From: Paulownia fortunei
Taxonomy: Eukaryota > Streptophyta > Magnoliopsida > Lamiales > Paulowniaceae
NCBI GenBank assembly: GCA_019321725.1
Contig: CM033116.1
Coordinates: forward strand, 2,786,642 to 2,850,641
Direction of reading: 5' to 3'
DNA: 64,000 nt
Below are positions 48,149 to 61,110 of the stretch, one piece after another. The number at the start of each line of letters is the position of its first letter. The first letter of the stretch is position 1. A program made the translations under genes and the position numbers. The notes beneath the pieces were generated by a model. It saw only the letters and a program-made list of their open reading frames with translations. It was not told the DNA's origin and ran no database searches.

Positions 48149-51100
48149 ATGCCCGCCTCTGTCGCATCAAATCATCCCAGCCGTCCGGAGGACTTGATCG
48201 GATGGCTGAACTCAACCCACACTCCATACGAGGCTAAGCTGAAAGCATTAAGGGACTTGAAGAACCAAATAATCGGAAATCGTACGAAAAAGATGGCCTT
48301 CTTGAAGCTCGGCGCCGTGCCCTGCGTCGTCGCTACTCTCTCCTCCTCTGCTGCCGCCCAGGGCGACGGTGGGGACAATCGTGAGTTCCATGAGTCCGTT
48401 TTGATTCAGTCCGCCGCAGCTATCGGGAGCTTTGCATGTGGATTAGATGCTGGAGTTAAGGCTGTTTTGGATGCCGGGGCTTTTCCCCTTTTGTTGAGTC
48501 TTATTTCCCATCGCAATGAGAAAGTATACTTCCTTTCTTGATTCTTCTGAATAAATGTGGAGTTTTTTGAGTTTTTAACTTTTTTATTCAGTTGATAAAG
48601 GTGTGGTTTTTCCATGTGTGGTTGGAATAATGAAGTAACATTTTGGTCTAATTTTGGGAATTGAGTTAACTATTAGTTAATTTTAGTTGGTTTTACTTTC
48701 TCTGTTTCATTCTTTCCTTCTGAGAAACTGGAAATGCACGATAGCTATGGAAGTTTAGTTAACTTTTCTAATTAGGAATAAAGGCTTGGTTTTGTAGTGT
48801 GTGCTTAAAAGTGATGAAGCAAAACTTTAGCCTTTGAGAAATTGAGGTTAACTCTGTTCCTTTAGTTGATTTACTGCCTTTTGATTTTGAGTCTTTGTGA
48901 AACTAGGAATGAATGATATAGCCTGTACTGGGTTGATATGTGGTTTGTGCAACTCTTTCGTTGTTGTTTCTTTTTTAAAGTTTGGTGTATATATAAACTT
49001 TTTGTTATAAAAGGTGGTTAAAATTTAAGTTTTAGAAGAATGAGGACTATTAAATTCTTAGTAATGAATAATATTATATGCAGTGTGTATGAGTTAAGTA
49101 GGCCGCATTTACGTATCTGGTATTTTTTACTTATATGTTTAATTAGTGTAATGTTGGTGTATACATGTGATTGGGTTAGAGTGTGCTAGTCCTTGTAAGA
49201 ATTTTACAATGCTAGCCTCTAGCATCTACTCAACCAAAACGAATGAGTGAAATGTCAATGCTTTTAAACTGTATATGTTTAATCTTAATATGCTGTGGAA
49301 ATCCAGTATCCCGAGTTTGGTTTCTTAATGTGTAGGAGTTTAAATAGATGGCTAGCAACAGTTATCATATCATGCATACATTTTTTGTATTATTCTTGTT
49401 TATAGAGAATTTTTGAAAAATCCATATGAATGAGAGAAACAGAAATTGTTGGAGGATATGCTTATTCATTTAGATTTTAAGTAGACCAAGAATGCATAGG
49501 CTTCCTCTAGTATTTAATGTTGGATGCTATACTTCTTTTTATCAATCCATTATATTATGGGGACAAGTCAAGGTATAATGTTGCTAATAGCTGAGAGTCT
49601 TCTGATTCTAATGAATCTTCCTTGGTCTACATGCAATCTTTTACCAAAGCCCGATACACTTGGAACCTCTGCTGCAGGTTGCTGATGCTGGTGCCCGTTC
49701 TCTTAAAATGATTTATCAATCAAAAATGGCTCCAAAGTATGATTTTCTTCAAGGGAAAAACATGGAATTCCTCCTTTCGCTACTGAACAGCGGGAATGAG
49801 AATATTACTGGTCTTGGTGCAAGTATTATCACGCACTCATGCCAGACAACTATGGAGCAGCAGGCATTGAGTGAAAATGGAGTTATAAAAATGCTTGTTG
49901 GTCTTCTCGGAGGTTCTCTAATTCAAAGGGATGGTAGCTTAGAATCTCTGGCTGCTGTCATCAAGGATAATCCAGAAGTTGCTTCGAGGTTCATAGGCCC
50001 TGAAAATGGAAGGGAACTAAATGTTGTGATTGAACTGATGAAGGATAAGTATCCTCGGACAAGATTATTAGCCTGTATGTGTTTGATCAACATAAGAAAT
50101 ACTTCTATATCATATCTTCAAGACTCAGGAATCAAGAATAAATTGGTTCTGATATTACTTGAGCTTCTAGATGATCCTGGTCAAGTTGGAGATGAAGCTC
50201 CTTTTGTCTTGTCTAATTTGATTGCTGAAAAGGAGGATATGCAAAAACTAGCATTTGATGCCAATGCAGTTGAGAAGTTATGCAAGAACTTGAAAAAAGG
50301 TTCATTCCAGGCCAAACGTTTGCAAGGGATATTTTTAGCAATGGCTGATCTTTGCTCAAAGTTGGAATGCTGCAGGGACAGCGTCCTGCATCTGAAGGTT
50401 AGTTGTTTGATGGGAACCATTATCTTTCTTGTGTGTATAATTCCTGCTATACAGTGATTTGTTGAATAGTCAACTGTAGCTGTTCTGTTCTTTAGCACAC
50501 ATGTTTCTTCTGGCTTTATAATTTCATGAGTCAAGCAAAACTAGGGGTCATATTCCCGGGTAAAGCAAGACGAGGACTCATGTTTTGGGCTGATTATATC
50601 ATTTCACTGTCTGTTGACGCTGGTTATTATTGGTGCTTATTCATCCTTCAAGTCAGCCATTTTTGTGGCTCAATTGTTTGGTAAAATATGAAGATGGCAT
50701 TTTTACTTGATATATTTCAGTGACTTGGGTTTTTAATTATGGCATAACATTTAGTTAACAAGGGAAATGGGAAAAGTACACCATAACTTACACAAATACA
50801 ACATGAACTAGGTGCTGTGAGTTTCTTTACAGAGAACAGACATGCTATCTACCTTTCCGAACTGTTCTCAGTTCAGGGCCCTTTTATGCCTCTTGTAGCA
50901 ACAACAGTGTTTCTTACAGAAGGTGGAGGATTCGAGCTGAGAATTCAATTGTGTTGGTTTCCCTAGTAATATATACCCAAACAAAGTAGGGGGAGGAAAT
51001 AAGTTTTCTCTCCATCTAATGCTGATTTTGTGTGTCAATCTATCAGTAATAAATTATGATGGATATGCTTTAGTTTCTTGCTAAATATTGTAAGACCTTT

Positions 51101-54100
51101 TTCTTTTATCCAAATGTCTTTTCTTTTTGCCCATTGCCAGTCCTTTATGTGCTCCTCATGATGCTTCTTTTTTCTTACTTACATATGTATATTTTTTGGC
51201 CCCTTCTCTGCAGTCCTTCTGTGATGTGTTAAATACTACATGGACAAGCCTGCATTTTTCTCTTCTTATTAAGTGTTCAATGCCTGTAGGAGGGGGAGAT
51301 AGCCAGCTTTGAAAAAGTAAGGCTTCACGCGAAAGAGAGGCGAGTTGGGGAGGGAAATCTTTCCTACTCATGATATTTCCGATAGTTTATTCACTTGCTA
51401 GCTTAGTGAAGATAACAATCAAATAATTTGCATCATTAATTTGCGGAAATGTCTTAAATCTAATGATGCGCACAGTAAAATGTTAGCAATGCAGTTAAGA
51501 AATTTTATCACTAATGTACCTACTCTTGCATGTAGGTGTTAAATTTTTTAACAGAAGCATTAGCCCATGATAGTGCTGAAGTGCGTGCTGCCGCTTGCAT
51601 TTTCTTGAAGAATGTTTCTCGTTCTGTCAAGGTTTGCCACATGGATTAGATCAGATAGTTTCCTGAGTCTCATTTTATCCTTTTCGGCTTTGCTAACAAA
51701 ATACTGTCCAGAATTTGAGTGCAGGTCACTTTATGAATGAAACAGTCGCCGTTCCCTTGGTTCAGCTTTTGTGTGACTCCTGTACTTCTGTCCAGGTATA
51801 TTTTGTTCCTCTCTGAGTTGAGATTCCTGATATGCATTGTAATTATTTCCTTTAGGAAGATGGGCAACTTTCCTTTTCTATCCCTGCATTACCACCCTAT
51901 TACTCAATTCCATGCCTTTCATTTTCTGATGAGATAAAAGCTTTAAGATGTAGGATACCATGGGATAAGTTAAGTGATGATAGCTCTGGTTGAATGGAAC
52001 TTGATGGGCTAGTGGTCGTTATAGTTGGAGGAATCACAATTTGTGAACGTAGTGGTCCTTTGGGCAAAGTTCAAGGGTATTAGTATGCAAAGTACGTAGT
52101 CTCTGCGCGCTACAGCAATTAAATATCTAACTGTTCCCTTTGAAAATGGAGAATCGTTATGATTAAGTATTTGATATGAAAAATGCTCCTTTCATAATTG
52201 GGTGATATCATTTTAGTTTCCTAAAAATAATCATGCTTTTCACAGTAGCTCGTAAAATCTATTTTTTTATCGTGTTCTTGATTATCTTTGTCCTCAAATA
52301 GATTCCCATCTTTTATGTTATTGGAGCCACTAAATGCCATTGTTTAATCTACTGCTGCAATCAGCCAAGCCCTACTCAAAGTTTAAATATCAGCAGCTTG
52401 TAGAGAATCAATCTTGTGAATATTGTACAAAGAGAACTGGTAGGGAGTTCTTGTAGTAAGATATTTACAGGACAGTATGCTGAGGTATCTTTTGCACTGC
52501 AAGGTATATGTATTGAATTGTAATAGAAGTAAAACTGTTTTTGTAACCTGATTTTAGTATAGGCTACTTTGCTGCTTGAAAATATGCTTTAATATCTATA
52601 AGGCAGAGCTAGGAGAAAAATTACTTTGGTTGTTTGCTTCTGGTTCTTTTGTTGATTAATTAGTACATCATATAAGGTAGTTTTCCATATCATTGATTTG
52701 GCCTTTGAATTGAGTAGTTTTGCATGGGTAATTGAAAGTGTTGATGGGTTTTATTCTTTATTTGGACTTATGGTGCATACTTAGAATGCAACCTTTAAAA
52801 AAAAATGATGAAGATGAAGAAGAAGAAAGAACATATCTGGTTAGAAAATGAGATTCAACTCAGAAATATCATTATCAATAGACAGTCATATGTAAATTAT
52901 TTACAAATCTCACATGTGGCAAGTTGAATGCATTTGATCCATACATTCTAAACAATGACACATGTAAAGTATCTATATGTTTTTTTAAGTTCATTATAAA
53001 TTTTTCTGTGGGGTTAATTGAGAAGAATAAATATGGCGTACAGCCAGTAAAGATGAGATCTTTAAATTCTTACCTGGACTCTTAAGGCAGCTGTTTTTGT
53101 TCTTTTCTTCTTATATTCACTATAAATTTTTTTGCTCTGGCTATACAAGAAGTGCTTTCAATTCTATCATGCGTAACAATTCATAATTGTCCAGTTTTCT
53201 AGATTATATTATGTACTTCATCCCTAAACACGTCATTGAACCAAGCTAGCATGTCTTGAAAAATACTACACATAATAAAGGTGTTGTATATTATCGTCAT
53301 TTTTTCATGGCGTTCAATACATTTCTAGCCTTATAAAGAGGAAAATAATTGAAGCAATTGACGGGTGTCAAGCTACAGAAAAATCTAACCATATCAACCA
53401 TATATAATCAAGAAGAGAATTGTAATGAAAATAATGAATAAAGTAGTCATTATCTGAAAGGGAGCATTGATTGCCACCATCTATTTCTCCTTCTTTACCA
53501 GTATAGATTCATTTCATTACAAAAGCAACAACATTATCCTCACAACATGAGAAAAGGTGGAATGAGATTGTATTCACTTGTCTGATCAAACTATGGTGAA
53601 AATAAAGAGAAAAACAAACACCAGAAATTGTATGGGACAAACAAATGCTTTTTCTTGTACCCTGTTGCTAATGCAGTTTGGGAGAGCAGGTGCTAGCGGA
53701 CATGGAATAAAGATACAGTAGGGTTTGGGTTAAAGGTGATCAAAAGTCAAGAGTAAAGAGTATGAGAGGAGAACATAGGAAAGGATGGTTAATAATGGAA
53801 TCTAATGTGGAAGCATGTGGTTATATTCTAGGAGCACTTGGCATTATAGTATAGATGTGTTGTTAGTCATGGGAAACAATGTGGAAGCAAGTAATAGATT
53901 TTAATACCACTTTGTGTCGATTTTCAGATATCTAGTATAGCATGTAATTGCCCAAGATATGTTGCTTTAGAATGTTTTTCTTCATATCAATTATTTTGGG
54001 AAAAAAGTGAAGCAATAGCAATGTACAACCACAATAAGTTGATAGGACACAGTCAAAGTTGGATTCTGTGGAAGCAGATTTTGAGCTATTAGTACTCCTT

Positions 54101-57100
54101 TGCGGCCTATGTCCCTACCAGTGTCTCTGAAATTCTTAGCATAAAAATAAGCCACTTGGAACCCACTTAAGGTCCCCATAGACTTAATGACACTTTTTCA
54201 CATCTCACCTAATATTTGTGCCAGGTGAAATAAAGACAGCCTTTATTTCTGGGGATTGTATGTCTTATGAATTCAGCACTTCCACTTTTATTAAATACCT
54301 GCTCAATTGATCCTTTGAGTTGCCAGGAAGGAAGCCAGCTGAAGAAGCTTGAATTGAATGTTTTCCTGATTTACACAATGAAATTTTTAGTTTATTGCAC
54401 TATTTTATATGATTGTCTTCTCAAACTAATTAATAAACTACCAGACATCTATTCCTTGAATCCTTATTTTTTCAGATTGCTGCCCTGGGGGCTATCAGCA
54501 ACGTGGTGGTTGATTTCATGGCACATAAATCACTATTCGTGCAATGTGGAGGTGTGAAACAGCTGGTTCAGCTTTCAAAGTCTATGGAATCCGCTATTAG
54601 AGCCAATGCTGTATGGGCCTTAAAGAATCTCACATTCCTCGTAAACAACAGATGTAAAGAAGAGATTATCTTGGAATTATCAACATCCACATTAACAAGC
54701 CTCATTAGTGGTAATTGTTACTTATAATTATGTAATAGGAACTTATTATTGAGTTTGATACTCTATTCACCATCTGCTATTTATTGATCATACCAGACCC
54801 TGAGGCCTCTGTACAAGAGCAAGCTTTGGCTTTGGTTCGCAATCTCGTAGATGGTACTCTGAACTCGATCGAGTATGTGTTTGGGGACGATGGTCTTGTC
54901 CTGCAATCTATTGGAAGGCAATTGCGGAACACTTCAAAGGCTGAAGTTCTGATTCAAGTAAGGAGGTTTTTTACCCTGTTTTGATGTGAGGGTTACAAAG
55001 TATTAATATACTAATAAGATGGTTTACCTAAATTGCAGTACCTCATGACCCTGTTTACTGCCCAATAATAATTTATGAATGATTTGGTGACTAGATTAAT
55101 ATTTACACATAAGCATACAAATCTGAACTGTATATGGGCAAACACCTTACAGGTGGAGTGTCCATAAGAAGATGGGCATGGCACGAGCATTTTAGTGGAG
55201 GATGGGTTATCAGAACTCTCTTAGTTATGTGTACCTGTTTTGCTGCTGACATGAATTAAGGAAGAATGACTCCTGGTTGTCTTCTGAAGTATCAAACTCT
55301 TATTTTTAAACTTAATAGAGAAGTTAAAGTCGAAGTATCTCCTATTCGTCCTCTGCAGTGGGACCTTCTTGATAGGCATGTCTGACAGAATATTCCAAGG
55401 AGAGAGAGAGAGAGAGAGAGTTTGGGAGAATGTTTGTTCACCAAAAAGTGTAGGACCGACTTGTCTTTAAACTTGAATCACTAAAACCATAGTTATGCAA
55501 TTACCCTTAACACTCTACAACAAGCTGGATAATATATATGTTATGTCCAAGCTTGTTAGAAGTGGACTAAACTTTGACCCACTTAACACCTTTGTAAATA
55601 TATCTGACAGTTGATCACTTGATTTGACATGTAATGTGCAAACAGTTTCCTCCAAGATCTTTTCCCGCATAAATTGACAGTGAATCCCAACAGCTCTGAC
55701 GTTCATGAAAAACAGGATTATTTTCAGCGTGGATTTCTGCTTCATTATTACCAAACAAATACGTGGGTTGGGACTGCACAAACCTAAGTTCTTGATAACA
55801 TGTTCTTTACCCAAATGGCTCTATATTCAGACTCGCACTTGACCTAGACACAATACTATTTTGCTTTTCCTGGAGACCAACTCTAACTAAAACACAGTAT
55901 TCGGTGTTGGATCTTCTGTCAGATAAAGACCTAGCATAGTTAGAATCAGAACACACCCACAATCTTAAGATGACTGTTGTTTCCTTACATCAATCCTAAA
56001 CCAAGTGAACCTTTCAAGTATCTTACAATTTGCATGACTGCATCCTAGTGACTTGTACATGGCGAACCAAAAGTAAGGAACCTTTCAAGTAACTTACAAT
56101 TCACTATGTAAAAGTGAATTTTTGATATCCAACTGGTGTAAAGGCCAAAAGTAAAAGAGGGAGCCAATAAATTTAATAATTAAATAGACCCAATTTTGAA
56201 AAGAAGAGAATGTTTTTGACTAGGTCCAGACCATACACCTCAATATAATCTTTAGCCTTGAGCTTTAATCCGTTCAACAGAGCTATCTGAAATGACTTAA
56301 TTGTATAAACCCACTTACAGCCAACAGAATACTTACTAGAAAGAAGAGAGACAAGGTCTCAATTACCATTCTGCTGTACGGAAGCATCAGCCATCGCAGC
56401 TTTTCGACCATGATGGACAAGGTTTTGGAGATGGAATTCGGTAGGGAAACAGAGTCTAGCTATGGAACGGAGGATAAATAGGAGGGTAATAACTGATTTA
56501 CAATAGAATGTGAAACAGAGGCCTATTTACCTTTGCACAAAGAAATGGGATGTCCAACTTTCTGTTGTGCAATCTCTGTTTTCCAGATTTTGTGAATGTA
56601 AAGTAGTTGCTGGTTTTGCATGTTTCATAATTTGATAGATATTGGCAATTTAACATTTTATGATATATTTGATAGTTGTTTCTCGTGCATATTATGAGTT
56701 ATGAATCCAATATTTTTTCATCCAGGGTATGTACACCCTCAGCAATGTGGCTTCTGGGAATGAGCACCATAAGGAAGCGGTAATGAACCAACTTTTTCCA
56801 CAGGCAGGCAATGGCACAGAAACAATTTTGGTCAAGTTTTTGCAGAGTAGTAATAGCCAATTACGAACAGCTGCTGTTTGGGCTATAGTAAATCTTACTT
56901 TGCCGAGCAGTCCAGGTGCATGTGGCAGGGTTACTGAACTGTGGAATGCCGGCATAGTCTCTCAACTAAAGAATATGGTAAATGACCCTTGTCTGGATGT
57001 AAAGGTGAGTAACAAATATCCTAGTTAGACGGTATTTGAATTCGTTTGTTAGCTTAAGTTATTTTCTTCTTTTCCTGCTGCAGCTTCAATCAAGAACGGC

Positions 57101-57140
57101 TCTTAGACAGCTAATGATGTTTGGTGATGCTTCAACATGA
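48149..57140 (+). CDS. ARMC8-like armadillo repeat protein (GID/CTLH complex)
   Basis: ARMC8, related to yeast Gid5/Vid28, is a scaffold subunit of the GID/CTLH ubiquitin ligase. Eight coding exons: 48149-48523, 49678-50397, 51536-51631, 51712-51795, 54476-54710, 54797-54957, 56726-57004, 57084-57140; 2007 nt, 668 residues. The protein is a chain of armadillo repeats. Typical pieces are AAIGSFACGLDAGVKAVLDA, PFVLSNLIAEKEDMQKLAFD, VRAAACIFLKNVSRSVK, AIRANAVWALKNLTFLVNN and RTAAVWAIVNLTL. Start MPASVASNHPSRPEDLIGWL and end RTALRQLMMFGDAST are in the positions expected for plant ARMC8. No transit or signal peptide is visible. Introns 4 (2.68 kb) and 6 (1.77 kb) are long; intron 6 carries a copia relic. 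The ARMC8 assignment rests on recognition of the whole repeat pattern and is strong but not exclusive. Confidence 0.9.
51796..54475 (+). other. ARMC8 intron 4 (2.68 kb)
   Basis: The longest intron in the window. It is AT-rich, with no recognised gene. On the minus strand a 62-codon frame at 53,991-54,179 (beginning GTLSGFQVAYFYAKNF) is open, but it has no family resemblance. Confidence 0.5.
55399..55420. repeat. (GA)n microsatellite
   Basis: A GA dinucleotide tract of about 22 bases just left of the copia relic in ARMC8 intron 6. Confidence 0.9.
55530..56360 (-). mobile_element. Ty1/copia retrotransposon relic in ARMC8 intron 6
   Basis: On the minus strand, fragments of copia reverse transcriptase and RNase H occur in the right order. 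CKWVYTIK at about 56,300 and PLHQLDIK at about 56,130 come from reverse transcriptase. SLSDRRSNTEYCV and VSRSS at about 55,850-55,930 come from RNase H, followed by NPVFHER-like and DQLSDIFTK motifs near 55,600-55,720. Stops and frame changes break it, most of the reverse transcriptase is missing, and no LTRs were seen. It is a dead fragment, antisense to ARMC8. Confidence 0.85.
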
Positions 57141-58735
57141 GTGTACAATTACATCATTCGTGGAATTTACCATGTTAACATATATTACTTACTCAGGGGC
57201 CTATGAGAAAATGGTATGCCTCCATCAAGGCTGTACTTTTGCGCAGCTGTCTGGATGAGACTTTTAGTTTTGCTTGACCATTTCCACGATTTTTACAAAT
57301 CAATTTTCTGTGCATAAAATTGAAAGATGTATTTTTATTATGGTCAAGGCCCCAGGAAGCAAGCTGTTTAAAATGTCAATAGTTCGGCGCACTGCTGCTG
57401 TCATCTGATACTGTCATACCTTATGTTCTTCAATCTGAGACTTGCACTTTATACAATATTATTCTTTGGCCTCTCTATACTATTGAATATTTCATTTTAG
57501 AAATCTACTTGACAAAATTAGTCAACTTTGCTTCTACTTCAATTTGTTTCTTTTGCTGGTGTATGGTTGATTTCTGATATTTTTGATTCACAGCATTGTG
57601 GGGAGACTGAAATGTAGTTCCAGCTGAGCAGGTCCCCATTGCACCTTTCCCATGATGTGCTCCTTAATTTCAGTTTTGGATTCCCATTTTTCTGAATTAC
57701 TGGAGAGCAGTTATATAGGCTTCTACTTTTTTCCCCTTTTGCTAGTCCCTTCCTTCTTTTTACCTGTTCTGCCCCAAGGGCGGTAGCATGAGGATTTGTG
57801 AACTTGGGTGGTTGTGAGAATCCACCTTGTATCTGACCTGTAAATTTGTAAGTGGAACGCAATCTTTAAAATGCTCGAAGTTAATTGAATCTGTTGTAAA
57901 ATTGCATTGCAGTTTGTGACCATGAATATGCATGAGTTTGCTTGCAAACTGAGACTATGAAGTCATATTGTTAAAATTCTTGCATGGTGGGAATGGTGCC
58001 CACTGATAACAATGGTAAGTTTCAACCGCAATAATGGCAGGTGTTGCCCCCAGTACTGTAACTGCAGCCACCAACGGATTCTGCTAAGTTTCGAACCCAG
58101 CATTATGTTTCCTATGACAACATGGAGTTTGCTGGTCTGCGTGTAAAGAAACTGGATATTGAAATGCCCGTGGGAAGCACAAGCCAATTAAGGCCTGTTA
58201 GGATTTAGGGTCTGATAAGATTTAGGCTGTGTTTGGTCTGTTGGGAATTGGGGTCTGCGAGGATTAGAAATTAGTAAAATTATATTTATCCTCCCATTTT
58301 CCTTTTTTTTTGACAAATTCAAATTAAGTACTAACTAATTTTAAATCTTGATAAGTAAGTTCTTTCAAGGTAAGGTGGCGCATGTTTTTCTTACAACTAT
58401 ACCAAAAACAACTACTTCATGCCCATTCAATATCAAAATCGAATATTAAGTCTTGAAACCATGCATTCTCATTTCTTAAGCATGAACATATTATTACAGT
58501 AGGGGACAATCTTTTTAACACCTTGTTCTTAATTGGTTGACTAACATAAATATGTTTATCCATGGACAATATTATCCCATATTCCAAACTGCTATTTCAA
58601 GCCTACCTAAACCATGGATAAAATCTATGTACAAATTTTCATATACAATAGATGAATGTACCACAATGAAAGAAGAGATTGTATAAGATCTTCCTAGAAA
58701 GCAGCAGCAAACACAAAGTTGTTGCACTTTATAGT
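57141..58735. other. Spacer between ARMC8 and RbcX2 (convergent 3' ends)
   Basis: Both genes end toward this interval, so it contains two 3'UTRs. A coding-like fragment lies at 58,062-58,208 (listed separately). At about 58,200-58,280 short repeated motifs (GTTAGGATTTAGG, GATAAGATTTAGGC) lead into GTGTTTGGTCTG, which resembles a MITE edge. Confidence 0.5.
58062..58208 (+). pseudogene. Coding-like fragment of unknown origin
   Basis: A 48-codon open frame ends at a TAG (58206-58208) and contains FRTQHYVSYDNMEFAGLRVK, a balanced amino acid mix unlike random AT-rich sequence. In-frame stops precede it at 58059-58061 and further upstream, with coding-like residues between them (for example QVLPPVL). 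No start codon or splice context fits. I do not recognise the family. It may be the decayed 3' end of a lost gene. Confidence 0.3.
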
Positions 58736-61110
58736 TTATCCAACAACCTCTGTGTTTGAGTCATCCGAGGGCGGCCAAATCACAGTCTCCATGAGCCGTT
58801 CACGCATCAACTCCAAATTCTGATCGGAGATCCTTTCGTACATCTCAGTGTGGTCGCACTTCTATAGAAGAAACAACACATAATAACTGAATATAAATGA
58901 ATTTTAATATGATAAAAAAAAAAGAGGTGTGACAAATCGAAACTATGACATAATGTTAAGTCAGTCCTCACACCTTAACCCATTTTCCATAGAGGTGAAG
59001 GCGAGTTACCATTACTCTTTCGGCAAGGTCATGCTTCTCCTGTAAAAATAAAAATTTAAGTGATACGATGGGTGAGGTTTGACTGAGGGCAGGAAGGAGG
59101 GAGAGATTGTTGATGATGTTTATATTAACATAGGGTCGAGAAAGCACCTTTCCAAGGTTGCGAATAAAGCGCTTTCCATAACCATGCTCATTCGATGCAA
59201 CAAAACTGTGAGATTCAGTAACAAACAAATATATCAAAAGAACAAAATGAACATAGCCTATGTTGTTTTGCAGAGACTTATGTAACTCCTGGTATCGTTT
59301 GACATATGCCGTTCACTAGTTATGCTAAATGTTTATGTTTTTTTTCACTAGCAAATGCGCATAACAATGGCACTTCCACTCAAAGGCCAACCAGTTAAGG
59401 TAGTATCTAAGATATTGTTATGAGGACTGAAGTAGTTGGTTCTACCGGGCCAAGCAAACTAGTTTTGATTCCAGCCTCAAATGTGCAGGGTTAGAATATG
59501 AGATAAACAAAGGGTGCGACAAATTTGAAGAACTTACTCATAGAACCATCGATACTGTGTAGGGTTCATCTCATAAAGCTGGTTCAAGACCGTCCTTACA
59601 GCTTTGTATGTGAAATAGTCAAGAATTTGCTGCATAGAAGATCACCTTCATCAAGTATGAATTGATAGCAGATGAATAACAAACTTCAACCTGGTGAGTC
59701 TCACTAGTAAAGATAGGTTTAGTGTATTACACATTTAACTCTACACAGGAGCGGCTACAAGATGTTTGAGGAGATTCAACTACACTGAAAGATGCTACAT
59801 CTTATTCTGGACCAAAGAAGTCAAAATCACCACCATATCAACTATCAACCACATGTATTGCAGTTTCCAGTTTCCTTCTGAATGAGATGTTACCAAAACA
59901 GGTTTCTGTGTATTAGTTTGTTTCGAAATTAAAAAGTATCACATAGTTGCTACTTTTATAGGCTTTTAAATTCTTTGAGTAACTCCCATCGGTATGAAGG
60001 AACAACTCCTAAAGCAAAAAGGCTTGCCTGGAGAGCTCATCCATAACCACATTTCTCTACAAGCAATTCAATATCATTTTTTATCCTAGAACCTGTTTGG
60101 AGGAAAAAAAAAACTGATCTTTAGAACACTAAGATCTACTCAATGTGCATTGAGGGAATTCTATCATATAATCAGACCATCTCGGTCTAAAAAACAAAAA
60201 GTAGCTCACATGATACTTGATACAAGCTATATTTTGGAGATACCGACTGTGACTTGTATATGAAGTTCATGAGTTACCTTTTTACTGATACCATACACAT
60301 AGTTTAGGTCTATTAGAAATTTAAAATATATCAGAAAAATGCCCCCTCTTTTTCCCTAAGCATGGACACGGATTAAGAGTCTAGTGAACTTTGATATGTT
60401 AAGAGCAGCAATAGCTAGAATTAATTCAAAAGTTTACCCGTGCAAGCAGAAAAAAATTGCATTTCACAATAAATAATATGCTCATGCTTAACTGCAGGTC
60501 ACATAAATATGTTCAGCAGAGTAATTCTAAAAAGAGAGAAATTATTTGAATGAGTTGGTTCTCAAACCACTTAACTAGAAGTGTTTGTGGGAGCCAGAGA
60601 TACGCCAAAAAGAAGATTTATATGAAAACCTCTCACAATGAGCCTTAAATTTTATCCAAAACCTAGTCCTCAAACTTAAAGAACCCCATTTTACTAAAAA
60701 CAACAGCAGATTTCACAAAAGAAGATCATAAATAAAAAATTTAACGAAATTCTGTCATACCAAACAACAGATGGGAACATTCACTTTTGTAAACAACAAA
60801 AAGAGTTTCTTACTCTTTTCACATCCTCAAAGTTATCTTCATACTGCCCGGCCAGTTCACCCACAATCACAGGACTCCTATTTTTCCTCTGTTTTCTCAA
60901 ATTCTTGGAACGCGAAAGAGCTTTCCTCGAAGAATAATCAAGAAATGAACTGCTCAACTCCAATGACCCTAAACGATTCACGTTCTTTCTACCAATTGAA
61001 TGCCTTTGCAAAATCAAATCTCCATATGAAGGCATGGCATCCAAACACAAACATGGACAAGTCTTGGAATCAACCAACGGTGAACCCACAACAGACATTG
61101 CTCCAACCAT
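58736..61110 (-). CDS. RBCX2: RbcX, chaperone of Rubisco assembly (RbcX2 type)
   Basis: RbcX dimers bind the C-terminal tail of the Rubisco large subunit and stabilise it during holoenzyme assembly in the plastid stroma. Five coding exons: 60814-61110, 59538-59629, 59148-59205, 58974-59039, 58736-58861; 639 nt, 212 residues. The start MVGAMSVVGSPLVDSKTCPC, with its CPCLCLDA motif, and the Arg/Ser-rich presequence match plant RbcX2 rather than RbcX1. The folded domain begins near residue 98 with QILDYFTYKAVRTVLNQLYE and continues through GKRFIRNLGK and ERVMVTRLHLYGKWVK. The C-terminal helix contains LMRERLMETVIWP. All phases fit. The gene is divergent from the RRM gene, with 1.3 kb between their starts. 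Confidence 0.95.

Noticed and set aside
53991..54179. Minus-strand frame in ARMC8 intron 4
   Set aside because: Short, unrecognised, and without supporting splice sites or neighbouring coding fragments.
58081..58110. GGGTTCGAAAC on the minus strand, resembling a tRNA T-arm or SINE B box
   Set aside because: No fitting A box at the right distance and no cloverleaf; it overlaps the coding-like fragment, which explains the sequence better.
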